DNA from: Deltaproteobacteria bacterium
GTDB lineage: Bacteria; Desulfobacterota; Desulfuromonadia; Geobacterales; DSM-12255
Direction of reading: 5' to 3'
DNA: 41,048 nt
NCBI GenBank assembly: GCA_021849045.1
Contig: JAJZTK010000018.1
Coordinates: 1-41,048 of the forward strand
The notes under the pieces were generated by a model. It made no database searches, was not told the DNA's origin, and saw only the letters and a list, made by a program, of their open reading frames with translations. Shown here in pieces: positions 1 to 7,582 of this stretch. The translations under genes and the position numbers were made by a program. Each line of letters opens with the position of its first letter. Position 1 is the first letter of the stretch.

Positions 1-3000
1 ATCTCGACACCAGCTACTCCGGTACGACCACGTACTACGGCTATTTCGATGCTACCGCCACCTACAGCTATGATTTCACCACCAATAAATTCACGAGCGG
101 TGCTGCGATGCCGGGGACCTGCACCTACTCGGCCGGAACACCCGGTTATTTTTGTGTGAACACCGCGGGTACACCGGAGGCGGTGGTAACGACAGGTTCC
201 ACCGGATTTGTCGCGAGCGGCAACTTTCTCAACTGGCTCACCGCGTCCAAGTTCGACATCGAAAAAAAGATCCTGACCGGCGGTAAGTTCGATACCGTAA
301 ACAATGTCCTGGTCGCCGAGTCGCGCGGCTGCTCAGGGCGGGATTTTCTCAAGTCGGTATCGGGAGTGAATCTGACCTTCGCCATCAGGGGGGGGACACC
401 GGGCGGCATCAGCTCGACCCAGAGTCTGGCGACCGAGTACGGCCAGACGTACATCGAGATCTATGCGGGGGTCTATAATGCAGCCGCCTGCCTTTCCGCG
501 ATGAACGACTGGATAGGCGTGGTCAGCGGCACTCCTCCGAATCTCGGCTCGTTTCAAAACGACAGCAAGTCCTGCGTGGGTGCGGGAAGCGGGGCACTCA
601 ACCCCACCAGCATGTGGAACCATGTGCTGCACAACTGCTACTGGGGCATCCTCAATATCGCCGGTGGATACTCCGGCAACCTGAGCCCCCTGGAAGGCGA
701 GTGCCAATCCGTCTACGCCACTGTCCTTCCTTCCGCTATTACGGATCCGAATTCAGGGATTTCGATTTGCTCGAGTGCATTGACATATACTATCAACGGC
801 ATCACCTCCACGGGGTATTTGGGCGCATGCTATAATACCGTAACCAAGACTTTTTCCAGCCCCTGTGACGTGACGCAGATACAGAATTACTGCAATGCAA
901 ACGTCACCACAAACCCGGTGGTGGACCCGCCATCCACGTCCACAGCCACCATCAGTGCCACCATTCCGGGCTTTGTCATGCAACAGGGCCTGACGAATTT
1001 AACCCAAGTTGGGGTGTTAACGGTAAAGGTTGGCCTTGCCACACCGCCGACGGGATTGATAGACAAATACAGCGACCGGATTCGCTTCGGTGCCATGACA
1101 TTCCAGAATAACGGCTCGGGTTCCGAATGTGGCGGCACCAGTTCGATTCCGTGCGCAAAGGTTTGTTCCGTAAGCACGACAAGTATATGTTATCTGAATA
1201 CGGACTGCCCGAGCGGGGAGACCTGTGGCGCGCTCTCTCTGACGGATGGCGGTAAAATCATCTCTTACGTCGGTGCGGGCAGCTGTTCGGCTACGACAAC
1301 AACCGCCTGTAACGTCGACTCGGATTGCTCCGGTCTTACCCCGAGCGGTCAGTATTGCGTACCGTCAAAGGGGAGTCACAGTAGCGGACTCATCAAAAGT
1401 ATCGACGACATTCCGGCAACTTCATGGACACCTTTTGCCGAAGTTTTCTACTCCGCCATGGGGTACTTCGCCCGGACGAACGATTACACCGCTTCACCGC
1501 CGACGAGCAGAAGCGATGCCAATTTCAACTCGCTCCCCGCTCCTAACACGGCGGCAAGCTACGACACCAGCAAAAACCCGTCGCAGTACCGGTGCCAGTC
1601 GAACAATGTCCTGCTCGTTACCGACGGTATGTCCACGGCCGACCAGAATACGGCTTCCGAGGCCCTGGCAACGCTGTATGCCTCCCAGGTTCCCTATATC
1701 ACCAAGGCCGGAACTACTTACAATCCAGGGAGTACGGGCTATGACCCGGCCAAAAACCACGGATATGATTCAACGGGCAAATGCCCGACCTATTCCGGGA
1801 GCCGGAGCATTGCCAACCTTGCCTGGGTGGCAAAAAACCGGAACATCAAGTCTGCATCCTTGGCTACCACGGCGATCACGACCACTCCTCAGGCGGCGAG
1901 CGAATCCATCTCGACCTATGTGGTCTACTCAGGACCTCAGACGAGCAGTCAGCCCGATCTTTGCGATCCGAAAACGCTCATGACGAACACCGCCACCAAC
2001 GGCGGAACAACGCTTTTTGCGGCGGCCGACCCCACGACCCTCTACACCCAGCTCGACTCGGCATTCTCTACCGTTGCGGCCAAGGCGGCTTCGGGTACCG
2101 CGGCCTCCATTCTCAGCAACAGCGAGGGGAGTGGCGCCAATATTCTCCAGGCCGTTTTCTATCCGAAGAAAAATTTTGAAAACTCCACTTCTGCCTATTG
2201 GATTGGTGAGATGCAGAACCTTTGGTACTATGTGGACCCCTACATCAATAACAGTACCATTAGGGAGGATACGGATGGAGACTTGAAACTGAATCTCATC
2301 AATGACTATGTCGCACGCTTCGCTTTTGATTCATCTTCGAACAAGACCATGGTGCAACTCTACAAGGACACCAATGGCGACGGTACCAACTACACTGCCA
2401 TCGGCGGCCTGATCGACCCGGATTACGTGAAGAGCATCTGGCGGGCCGGCAAACTCCTCTGGGCGCGGAATATCAGTACGTCGCCCCGGACCATCAAGAC
2501 CTCTATCAACGGCAGCACGCTGATCGACTTCTCTTCTGCCACCTTCCCCGGCGGCCTCGTGGCCAATAATGCCGCAACCCTCGCCCCTTACCTCAATGTG
2601 ACGGCCACCAATGCGCCGACGCTGATCAATTGGGTGCATGGCCAGGATCAGACGGGCTACCGGAGCAGGAGCGTCGACATCAAGGACCCGGTAACGAACA
2701 GTATCAGCAGCGGCGTCTGGCGGCTTGGGGACATCATCTCCTCAACGCCCAGGGTGCAGTCAACCGTGAGGCTCAATACCTACAATCTGCCCCCCCCTGG
2801 TGGGTATAATGACAATTCCTACCTTTCCTATATAAACTCCAACCAATACAAAGGGCGCGGCATGGTTTATGTCGGGGGCAATGACGGCATGTTCCACGCA
2901 TTCAATCTCGGTCTCCTGTCGGTGCAGGCATCCGGCTTCCAGAAGGCGACCCTGAGCGGCAGTAACCTGGGCAATGAGCAGTGGGCCTATATTCCCAAGA

Positions 3001-4499
3001 ACGTCCTTCCCTATCTCCAATATATGGTCGATCCGGCTTACGGCCACCTTTACTACCTCGACGGCCGGACCTCCATCTTCGACGCCAGCATCGGCTACAC
3101 CGGTGTCGGCACCTGCGTCCGGGGGACCTATGACACCTGCGACAAATCGACACTCGGCTCGGTGGTGGACAGCAACAACAATCTTGACGCGACGCGCAAT
3201 ACCTGGCGCACTCTGGTCATCGGCGGCATGGGGCTGGGGGGGGCCTCCCAGAAGACCTGCGCCGTTGGTGCCAACTGCGTGCAGACCCCGATTACCGATC
3301 CGAGTGACACGATCAATAATCCCGGGCTAGGTTATTCCTCCTATTTTGCCTTTGACGTTACCGATCCAAACAGTCCCTCACTTCTCTGGGAGTTTAGCAA
3401 CCCTGCGCTGGGCTATGCCACCGGGGGGCCGGCCATTGTCCGTGTCGGCAACTCCCAGAAGAATGGCAAGTGGTTCGCGGTGTTCGGTTCCGGCCCCACT
3501 GGGCCGATCGACACCTCAAGCCACCAGTTCCTCGGGACCTCCAACCAGAATCTGAAATTCTTTGTCGTCGACTTGCAGAATGGAACTCTGGTCAAGACGA
3601 TTGATACAACCATTCCCAACGCTTTTGTCGGTTCCATGATCGGAGGTGCCATCGATGTCGATAGGGCAAACCCGACGGTAGTGGGGAACTACCAGGACGA
3701 CGCCATCTATGTGGGGTATGTGAAGCAAGCAGTTGATGGCACCTGGACCAAGGGAGGCGTTGGCAGGATCATGACCATGGAAAGTACTGACCCCAATGAT
3801 GTGGTGAATCCGTGGCGCTGGAACGTGATCATCGACGACATTGGTCCGGTAACGACCGCCATTTCCCGCCTCCAGGACAAGAAGAACCGGAATCTCTGGC
3901 TCTACTTCGGCACTGGCCGGTATTTCTTCCGCAACAGCTCTTCTCTGGACGACAATAGCGGCAGCCGGTCACTTTACGGGATCAAGGATCCCTGTTACAA
4001 CACCATCACCCTGCCGGGCAACTTGCTGGATAAAACCTGCACTGCCGCGATAACCGGATCTCCGGTCAACCAGACGAATATTGTTACTGCGCTTGCCGCC
4101 GGGGCTCCGGGATGGCAAATCGACCTAGATGCCGCTACTGCCTCTGAAGGTGCCGAGCGGGTGGTTACTGACACGGTTGCCCTTCCCAACGGTACGGTCT
4201 TTTTCACTTCATTCAAACCAACGATGGATATTTGTGGCTTTGGTGGCAACTCCTTCCTCTGGGGTGTCAAGTTTGATACCGGTGGACAGGCGTCTGCCAG
4301 CGCATTGCAGGGCAAAGCACTTATCCAGCTTTCCACCGGCGAGTTCAAGGAGGTCGACCTGTCCACTGCCTTTACTGACAAGGGGAATCGGCGCATACAG
4401 ACGCCAATGACCGGCAAGCCTCCTTCAGATGCCCCACCGATCATCAGTAACAGTCAGAATAAGCCGGTGAAGAAGATCCTTCACATTCAGGAACACTGA
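1..4499 (+). CDS. pilY1: PilY1-type pilus tip adhesin/assembly protein, copy A (5' end outside window)
   Basis: The reading frame is open to the left edge: codons from base 3 read LDTSYSGTTTYYGYFDATAT, matching the region just after the vWA metal site in copy B, so the ATG at 108 is internal. Known role of the family: the large secreted protein at the type IV pilus tip that, with minor pilins, primes assembly and mediates adhesion. Visible features are the SGNFLNWLT block, a DTNGDG calcium-type loop near 2366, and the C-terminal beta-propeller region with GGNDGMFHAF near 2870 and FGTGRYFF near 3907. The protein ends KKILHIQEH, almost as copy B does (KKIIHIQER). An unusual Cys-rich insert lies at about 1150-1365. 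The stop is one base before fimU. Identification rests on strong similarity to the complete copy B and to PilY1 family motifs. Confidence 0.93.
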   Translation, partial: LDTSYSGTTTYYGYFDATATYSYDFTTNKFTSGAAMPGTCTYSAGTPGYFCVNTAGTPEAVVTTGSTGFVASGNFLNWLTASKFDIEKKILTGGKFDTVNNVLVAESRGCSGRDFLKSVSGVNLTFAIRGGTPGGISSTQSLATEYGQTYIEIYAGVYNAAACLSAMNDWIGVVSGTPPNLGSFQNDSKSCVGAGSGALNPTSMWNHVLHNCYWGILNIAGGYSGNLSPLEGECQSVYATVLPSAITDPNSGISICSSALTYTINGITSTGYLGACYNTVTKTFSSPCDVTQIQNYCNANVTTNPVVDPPSTSTATISATIPGFVMQQGLTNLTQVGVLTVKVGLATPPTGLIDKYSDRIRFGAMTFQNNGSGSECGGTSSIPCAKVCSVSTTSICYLNTDCPSGETCGALSLTDGGKIISYVGAGSCSATTTTACNVDSDCSGLTPSGQYCVPSKGSHSSGLIKSIDDIPATSWTPFAEVFYSAMGYFARTNDYTASPPTSRSDANFNSLPAPNTAASYDTSKNPSQYRCQSNNVLLVTDGMSTADQNTASEALATLYASQVPYITKAGTTYNPGSTGYDPAKNHGYDSTGKCPTYSGSRSIANLAWVAKNRNIKSASLATTAITTTPQAASESISTYVVYSGPQTSSQPDLCDPKTLMTNTATNGGTTLFAAADPTTLYTQLDSAFSTVAAKAASGTAASILSNSEGSGANILQAVFYPKKNFENSTSAYWIGEMQNLWYYVDPYINNSTIREDTDGDLKLNLINDYVARFAFDSSSNKTMVQLYKDTNGDGTNYTAIGGLIDPDYVKSIWRAGKLLWARNISTSPRTIKTSINGSTLIDFSSATFPGGLVANNAATLAPYLNVTATNAPTLINWVHGQDQTGYRSRSVDIKDPVTNSISSGVWRLGDIISSTPRVQSTVRLNTYNLPPPGGYNDNSYLSYINSNQYKGRGMVYVGGNDGMFHAFNLGLLSVQASGFQKATLSGSNLGNEQWAYIPKNVLPYLQYMVDPAYGHLYYLDGRTSIFDASIGYTGVGTCVRGTYDTCDKSTLGSVVDSNNNLDATRNTWRTLVIGGMGLGGASQKTCAVGANCVQTPITDPSDTINNPGLGYSSYFAFDVTDPNSPSLLWEFSNPALGYATGGPAIVRVGNSQKNGKWFAVFGSGPTGPIDTSSHQFLGTSNQNLKFFVVDLQNGTLVKTIDTTIPNAFVGSMIGGAIDVDRANPTVVGNYQDDAIYVGYVKQAVDGTWTKGGVGRIMTMESTDPNDVVNPWRWNVIIDDIGPVTTAISRLQDKKNRNLWLYFGTGRYFFRNSSSLDDNSGSRSLYGIKDPCYNTITLPGNLLDKTCTAAITGSPVNQTNIVTALAAGAPGWQIDLDAATASEGAERVVTDTVALPNGTVFFTSFKPTMDICGFGGNSFLWGVKFDTGGQASASALQGKALIQLSTGEFKEVDLSTAFTDKGNRRIQTPMTGKPPSDAPPIISNSQNKPVKKILHIQEH

Positions 4500-4500
4500 T

Positions 4501-4986
4501 ATGCGCAACCACGGCTTTTCGCTGATCGAGTTAATGCTTGTCATAGCGATCATTGCTATCCTTGGGAGCATTGCCACGCTAAGCTGGCAATCGATGCGGA
4601 AAAAGGCTGCCATAGAAACCCAAGCGAAAACAATGTACGGTGACCTCATGGACGTCCGGTCACAGGCCCTCTACACCAAGAGAGCGCGCAGCGTGGTGAT
4701 CAGCAGCAGCCTGTTCCAAATCTATTCGTCTAATGTCACGTCAGTACCGCCTGTATCGCAGAAGACCCTCGGATATGCCGTTGTCTGGAGCTCTGCAGGG
4801 ACCATAACGTTTGATACCAGTGGGTTGGCCAACGGTAGCGAAAGGTCTCTCTGCGTTGATCCATACAACGATCTTACCTTGGTCAATGCGGCAGCCGTTG
4901 ACAGCCTTGTTATATCGGCGGCGAGAATCAATCTGGGCAAGCGAACCGGGGGGAATTGTGTCACTAACAACATCGAACAAAAATAA
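4501..4986 (+). CDS. fimU: GspH/FimT-family minor pilin (FimU-like), copy A
   Basis: A 161-residue prepilin. The leader MRNHG is followed by FSLIELMLVIAIIAILG, a class III signal peptide with the expected Glu at mature position 5. The prepilin peptidase PilD would cut after Gly5, and the hydrophobic N-terminal helix anchors the pilin in the inner membrane before assembly. The remainder fits the GspH/FimT globular domain (helix to SQALYTKRARSVVI, then a beta-rich C-terminus with two Cys). It begins two bases after the pilY1 stop and its 3' end overlaps pilV by 29 bases, so the genes are coupled. FimU is known to sit in the minor pilin complex under the tip. The exact subtype (FimU versus FimT) is inferred from gene order. 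Confidence 0.88.
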   Translation: MRNHGFSLIELMLVIAIIAILGSIATLSWQSMRKKAAIETQAKTMYGDLMDVRSQALYTKRARSVVISSSLFQIYSSNVTSVPPVSQKTLGYAVVWSSAGTITFDTSGLANGSERSLCVDPYNDLTLVNAAAVDSLVISAARINLGKRTGGNCVTNNIEQK

Positions 4987-5371
4987 CAACGGATTCACTC
5001 TGGTGGAGGTAATGGTCGCCATTGTCATCATGATGGTTGGGATGCTGGGCCTTTTGGAAGCGGTGAATGTGGCAATGGAGTTCAATCTGAAGAACCAGTT
5101 GCGCGATGAGGCGGTATATATGGGTGAGCGCTACATGAACGAACTGAAAGGACAGGGTTTCGACGCCATCGCTGCTACTTACGCGACGATTTCCACTGCC
5201 AGCAAGGTTCGGGGGGCCGGGAAAAGGATGTATGTGGACCGCAGTTCCCAGGTATTGTCGACCGACTCAGTAGGGCCGACTTCAAAGCAGCTGATTGTGG
5301 TGATCCGATGGAATTACAAGGGAATGCAGTACCAGAATAGGGTTATGGCCCCCATTTCCATAGCCCGATAA
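4958..5371 (+). CDS. pilV: PilV-like minor pilin, copy A (GTG start)
   Basis: The frame is open far upstream (from 4811), but that part overlaps fimU and has no pilin character. The GTG at 4958 follows a G-run and gives a 12-residue leader MSLTTSNKNNNG before FTLVEVMVAIVIMMVGMLGL, a textbook class III signal peptide with Glu at +5. This yields 137 residues. The mature protein has the PilV pattern of a short globular domain after the helix and ends with IVVIRWNYKGMQYQNRVM, matching the copy B tail IVTVRWNYKNNQYFHEVR. It overlaps the end of fimU by 29 bases. Role inferred from family and order: minor pilin of the priming complex. The start is my choice; a start farther upstream would bury the prepilin site. 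Confidence 0.85.
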   Translation: MSLTTSNKNNNGFTLVEVMVAIVIMMVGMLGLLEAVNVAMEFNLKNQLRDEAVYMGERYMNELKGQGFDAIAATYATISTASKVRGAGKRMYVDRSSQVLSTDSVGPTSKQLIVVIRWNYKGMQYQNRVMAPISIAR

Positions 5372-5411
5372 CCGACCGGTACGAACTATTATGCGATTGA
5401 GGAACAGAGCA

Positions 5412-6584
5412 ATGATTTTACATGATACGCGAGGATTCACACTGATCGAGCTGATCATCGTGATGGGGATATTCCTGATTGTCATTATAATCACTGCGGG
5501 AACCTTTGATACCGTCGTTAAGAAGTCAATGCAACAGTCCAAGTCGGTGGAGACCCAGATCGAGGGGGTCGTGGGGCTCGAACTCCTGAGGGCAGACCTT
5601 GAGCAGGCCGGTTTTGGTCTCCCTTGGACCTTTCAGGCAGCACCTGCGGCCACCATGTATAATGAAGTCGATGTGGCTGCATCGTACCCCACGGCCTTCT
5701 GGCCCACGGGAATTTCCGCTATTTCGTTCAACGATGCCCCGGCAAATCCTCCGCGCGCCATCCAGAGCAGCGAAACGACCTTCAATCAGGATAGCGACAG
5801 CCACGGGTCCAAGTATCTGGTCATCAAGTCCACGGTGGCGGGAACCAACACCACTGCAAAAAAATGGACGAACGTATCGTTCTCCGGCGGTGGCAAGTCA
5901 ATCCGGACGTGGGGGACGACTGACCGGGATCTGGCCTCCTCCGATCAGGTCATCGTTGTCAAGAATTCGCTGATCTCGACCCCCCCCACCCGCCAGCTCA
6001 TGGTAGATTCCAGTGGCAAATTTTACACCACGTTTGGCATCTATTCGACCTTGACCCAGCCCCACCAGGATGGCGATTCGTTTGCCATTTACGGCATAAG
6101 TTCCCTATCCTCGCTGAGGATGCCATTCAACCGTGCCGACTACTATGTCAGGAGCCCGGCGAAAATGCCGACATCCTGTGCACCCAATACGGGGATTCTG
6201 TACAAAGCAGCGGCCACCCACTCGGGGGGGGGCTTTGATCCGGTAATGCCGCTCCTGGATTGTGTCGCCGATATGCAGGTCGTATACGGCCTCGATACCG
6301 GCATGGGGTTTGTCAACACCCATACGACTACCGCACCGGCGACGCCTGATCTGATCAGGCAGCAGCTCAGGGAGATACGGGTTTACATTCTCGCCCAGGA
6401 AGGGATGAAGGATCTCTTCTTTACCTATCCCTCCCAAACCGTCGATGTGGGAGAATCATTTGACGGCGGGGCAACGATTATGGGCAGAAGGTTCGATCTG
6501 CAGGCTCGGATCGGTGCAGGCTGGCAGAATTACCGGTGGAAACTCTACACCATAGTCGTTCGCCCCAAGAACCTGATTCAATAA
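5412..6584 (+). CDS. pilW: PilW-family minor pilin, copy A
   Basis: A 390-residue prepilin from the ATG at 5412, chosen over the one at 5391 because GAGGA at 5399-5403 is spaced eight bases from it. The leader MILHDTRG precedes FTLIELIIVMGIFLIVIIIT with Glu at +5. After the N-terminal helix comes LELLRADLEQAGFGLPW, a pattern shared with copy B and typical of PilW-like proteins. The large C-terminal domain contains a conserved Cys pair around CAPNTGILYKA and PLLDCVADMQVVYGLD, which could form a disulfide, and ends YRWKLYTIVVRPKNL. In known systems PilW works with PilV, PilX, FimU and PilY1 to initiate pili. It follows pilV by 40 bases. Confidence 0.87.
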   Translation: MILHDTRGFTLIELIIVMGIFLIVIIITAGTFDTVVKKSMQQSKSVETQIEGVVGLELLRADLEQAGFGLPWTFQAAPAATMYNEVDVAASYPTAFWPTGISAISFNDAPANPPRAIQSSETTFNQDSDSHGSKYLVIKSTVAGTNTTAKKWTNVSFSGGGKSIRTWGTTDRDLASSDQVIVVKNSLISTPPTRQLMVDSSGKFYTTFGIYSTLTQPHQDGDSFAIYGISSLSSLRMPFNRADYYVRSPAKMPTSCAPNTGILYKAAATHSGGGFDPVMPLLDCVADMQVVYGLDTGMGFVNTHTTTAPATPDLIRQQLREIRVYILAQEGMKDLFFTYPSQTVDVGESFDGGATIMGRRFDLQARIGAGWQNYRWKLYTIVVRPKNLIQ

Positions 6585-6601
6585 CCGGCAGGCGGTGATC
6601 T

Positions 6602-7225
6602 ATGAAACATCTGCGGAATCAAGACGGAATAGCGCTGCTTACGGCATTGATGTTTACCATGCTTATCCTCGGGATCGTAATGACGCTCTTATACTACGTG
6701 CTGATCGGAACTAAAATGTCAGCGGCCCAGAAGGTGTATCGGAACTCGCTGGAAGCATCCTATGGGGGGGTCGAGGTCGTGACCAAGACAATTCTTCCTC
6801 TTTTGATGGCGAACTATTCGAGCAACCGGCTTGTCCTCGCGAATAATCTTGGTGCGGCCGACAAACTCGGTTTGGTACTTGGGCCTAATCTCAAGGAAAA
6901 GCTTACCAAGCCCACTGCCGCTTGGGTCGATCTTGCCGGGAAAAGTGTTGACCCCAAGGTATCTCCTGATGCCGTTTTTACCTTGCAGGGAGCCAATCAG
7001 GGGGGGGATTTCAAGGTGTATAGCAAGATCGTCGATACTGTGCCTGGAGTAGGCCTCATTGACAGTAGTGGAATCGACTACCTCGATCCGGGAATTGGGG
7101 TAGCCGGGACGAATTCAAGTACGCAGACGCCAAGGACTCCAAGTCTCTTCAGTATTGAGGTTCAGGGCGAGAAAGCCGTTAACCCGAATGTGAAGGCAGG
7201 GCTTTCGGTCCTTTATGCCTACTGA
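6602..7225 (+). CDS. pilX: PilX-like minor pilin, copy A
   Basis: A 207-residue protein. The N-terminus MKHLRNQDGIALLTALMFTM has the PilX N-terminal pattern: Gly9 as probable prepilin peptidase site followed by a hydrophobic helix. Glu is absent at mature position 5, as is common for PilX/GspK-like pilins at the very tip. It contains AQKVYRNSLEASYGGVE just after the helix, SSGIDYLDPGIGVAGT in the middle, and ends VNPNVKAGLSVLYAY; all three are shared with copy B. It is the last gene of cassette A, 17 bases after pilW. The role (bridging minor pilins and PilY1) is inferred from family and order. Confidence 0.84.
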   Translation: MKHLRNQDGIALLTALMFTMLILGIVMTLLYYVLIGTKMSAAQKVYRNSLEASYGGVEVVTKTILPLLMANYSSNRLVLANNLGAADKLGLVLGPNLKEKLTKPTAAWVDLAGKSVDPKVSPDAVFTLQGANQGGDFKVYSKIVDTVPGVGLIDSSGIDYLDPGIGVAGTNSSTQTPRTPSLFSIEVQGEKAVNPNVKAGLSVLYAY

Positions 7226-7288
7226 TGTCATCTTGAGAAGAACGATGAGACCCAAGTTTATCAGGTGTTTTCACTGTGGGGTAAGGTC

Positions 7289-7582
7289 ATGAAACACGCA
7301 GCAATCATTTCAGTGGCATTGTTCTTTCTGGCCATGTTCATCACCGCTCCCTCCTTTGCCGATTCCGAGGTGAGAGGTGACGTACGCGACATGAGGGGGT
7401 CCCAGATCGTCGTGGAGCTGCAGGACGGAAGCACTCGCAGCTTCGAGGTGACCAGTGAAACAAGGATGTTTTCCCAGGGAATGCCGGCCCGGATAAAACG
7501 GATACTTCCCCACTCCACGGTGCGGATATCGGTGAAGAACGGCAAGGCTTCCGGGATATTCGTTGAGCAGGTACCGAAATGA
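7289..7582 (+). CDS. small secreted protein of unknown function between the pilin cassettes
   Basis: A 97-residue protein from the ATG at 7289, preceded by AAGG in ggtaaggtc; an upstream in-frame start at 7265 would add eight residues ahead of the signal peptide. The N-terminus MKHAAIISVALFFLAMFITAPSFA looks like a Sec signal peptide cut after SFA. The mature part of about 73 residues (SEVRGDVRDMRGSQIVVELQ onward) alternates polar and hydrophobic residues, suggesting a small beta-barrel or SH3-like fold. No Cys, no known motif. Its TGA overlaps the ATG of the second pilY1 (ATGA at 7579-7582), so it is translationally coupled to that gene and probably works with PilY1 or pilus assembly in the periplasm. 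I do not recognise the family. Confidence 0.75.
   Translation: MKHAAIISVALFFLAMFITAPSFADSEVRGDVRDMRGSQIVVELQDGSTRSFEVTSETRMFSQGMPARIKRILPHSTVRISVKNGKASGIFVEQVPK

Noticed and set aside
4811-4957. An upstream start for PilV copy A
   Set aside because: It would put 49 extra residues before the prepilin cleavage site and overlaps fimU by 176 bases; the GTG at 4958 gives a proper leader.
7245-7292. A 15-codon frame MRPKFIRCFHCGVRS whose TGA overlaps the ATG at 7289
   Set aside because: The ATGA junction and the Cys pair are attractive, but the ribosome site is weak and the frame is too short to distinguish from chance.
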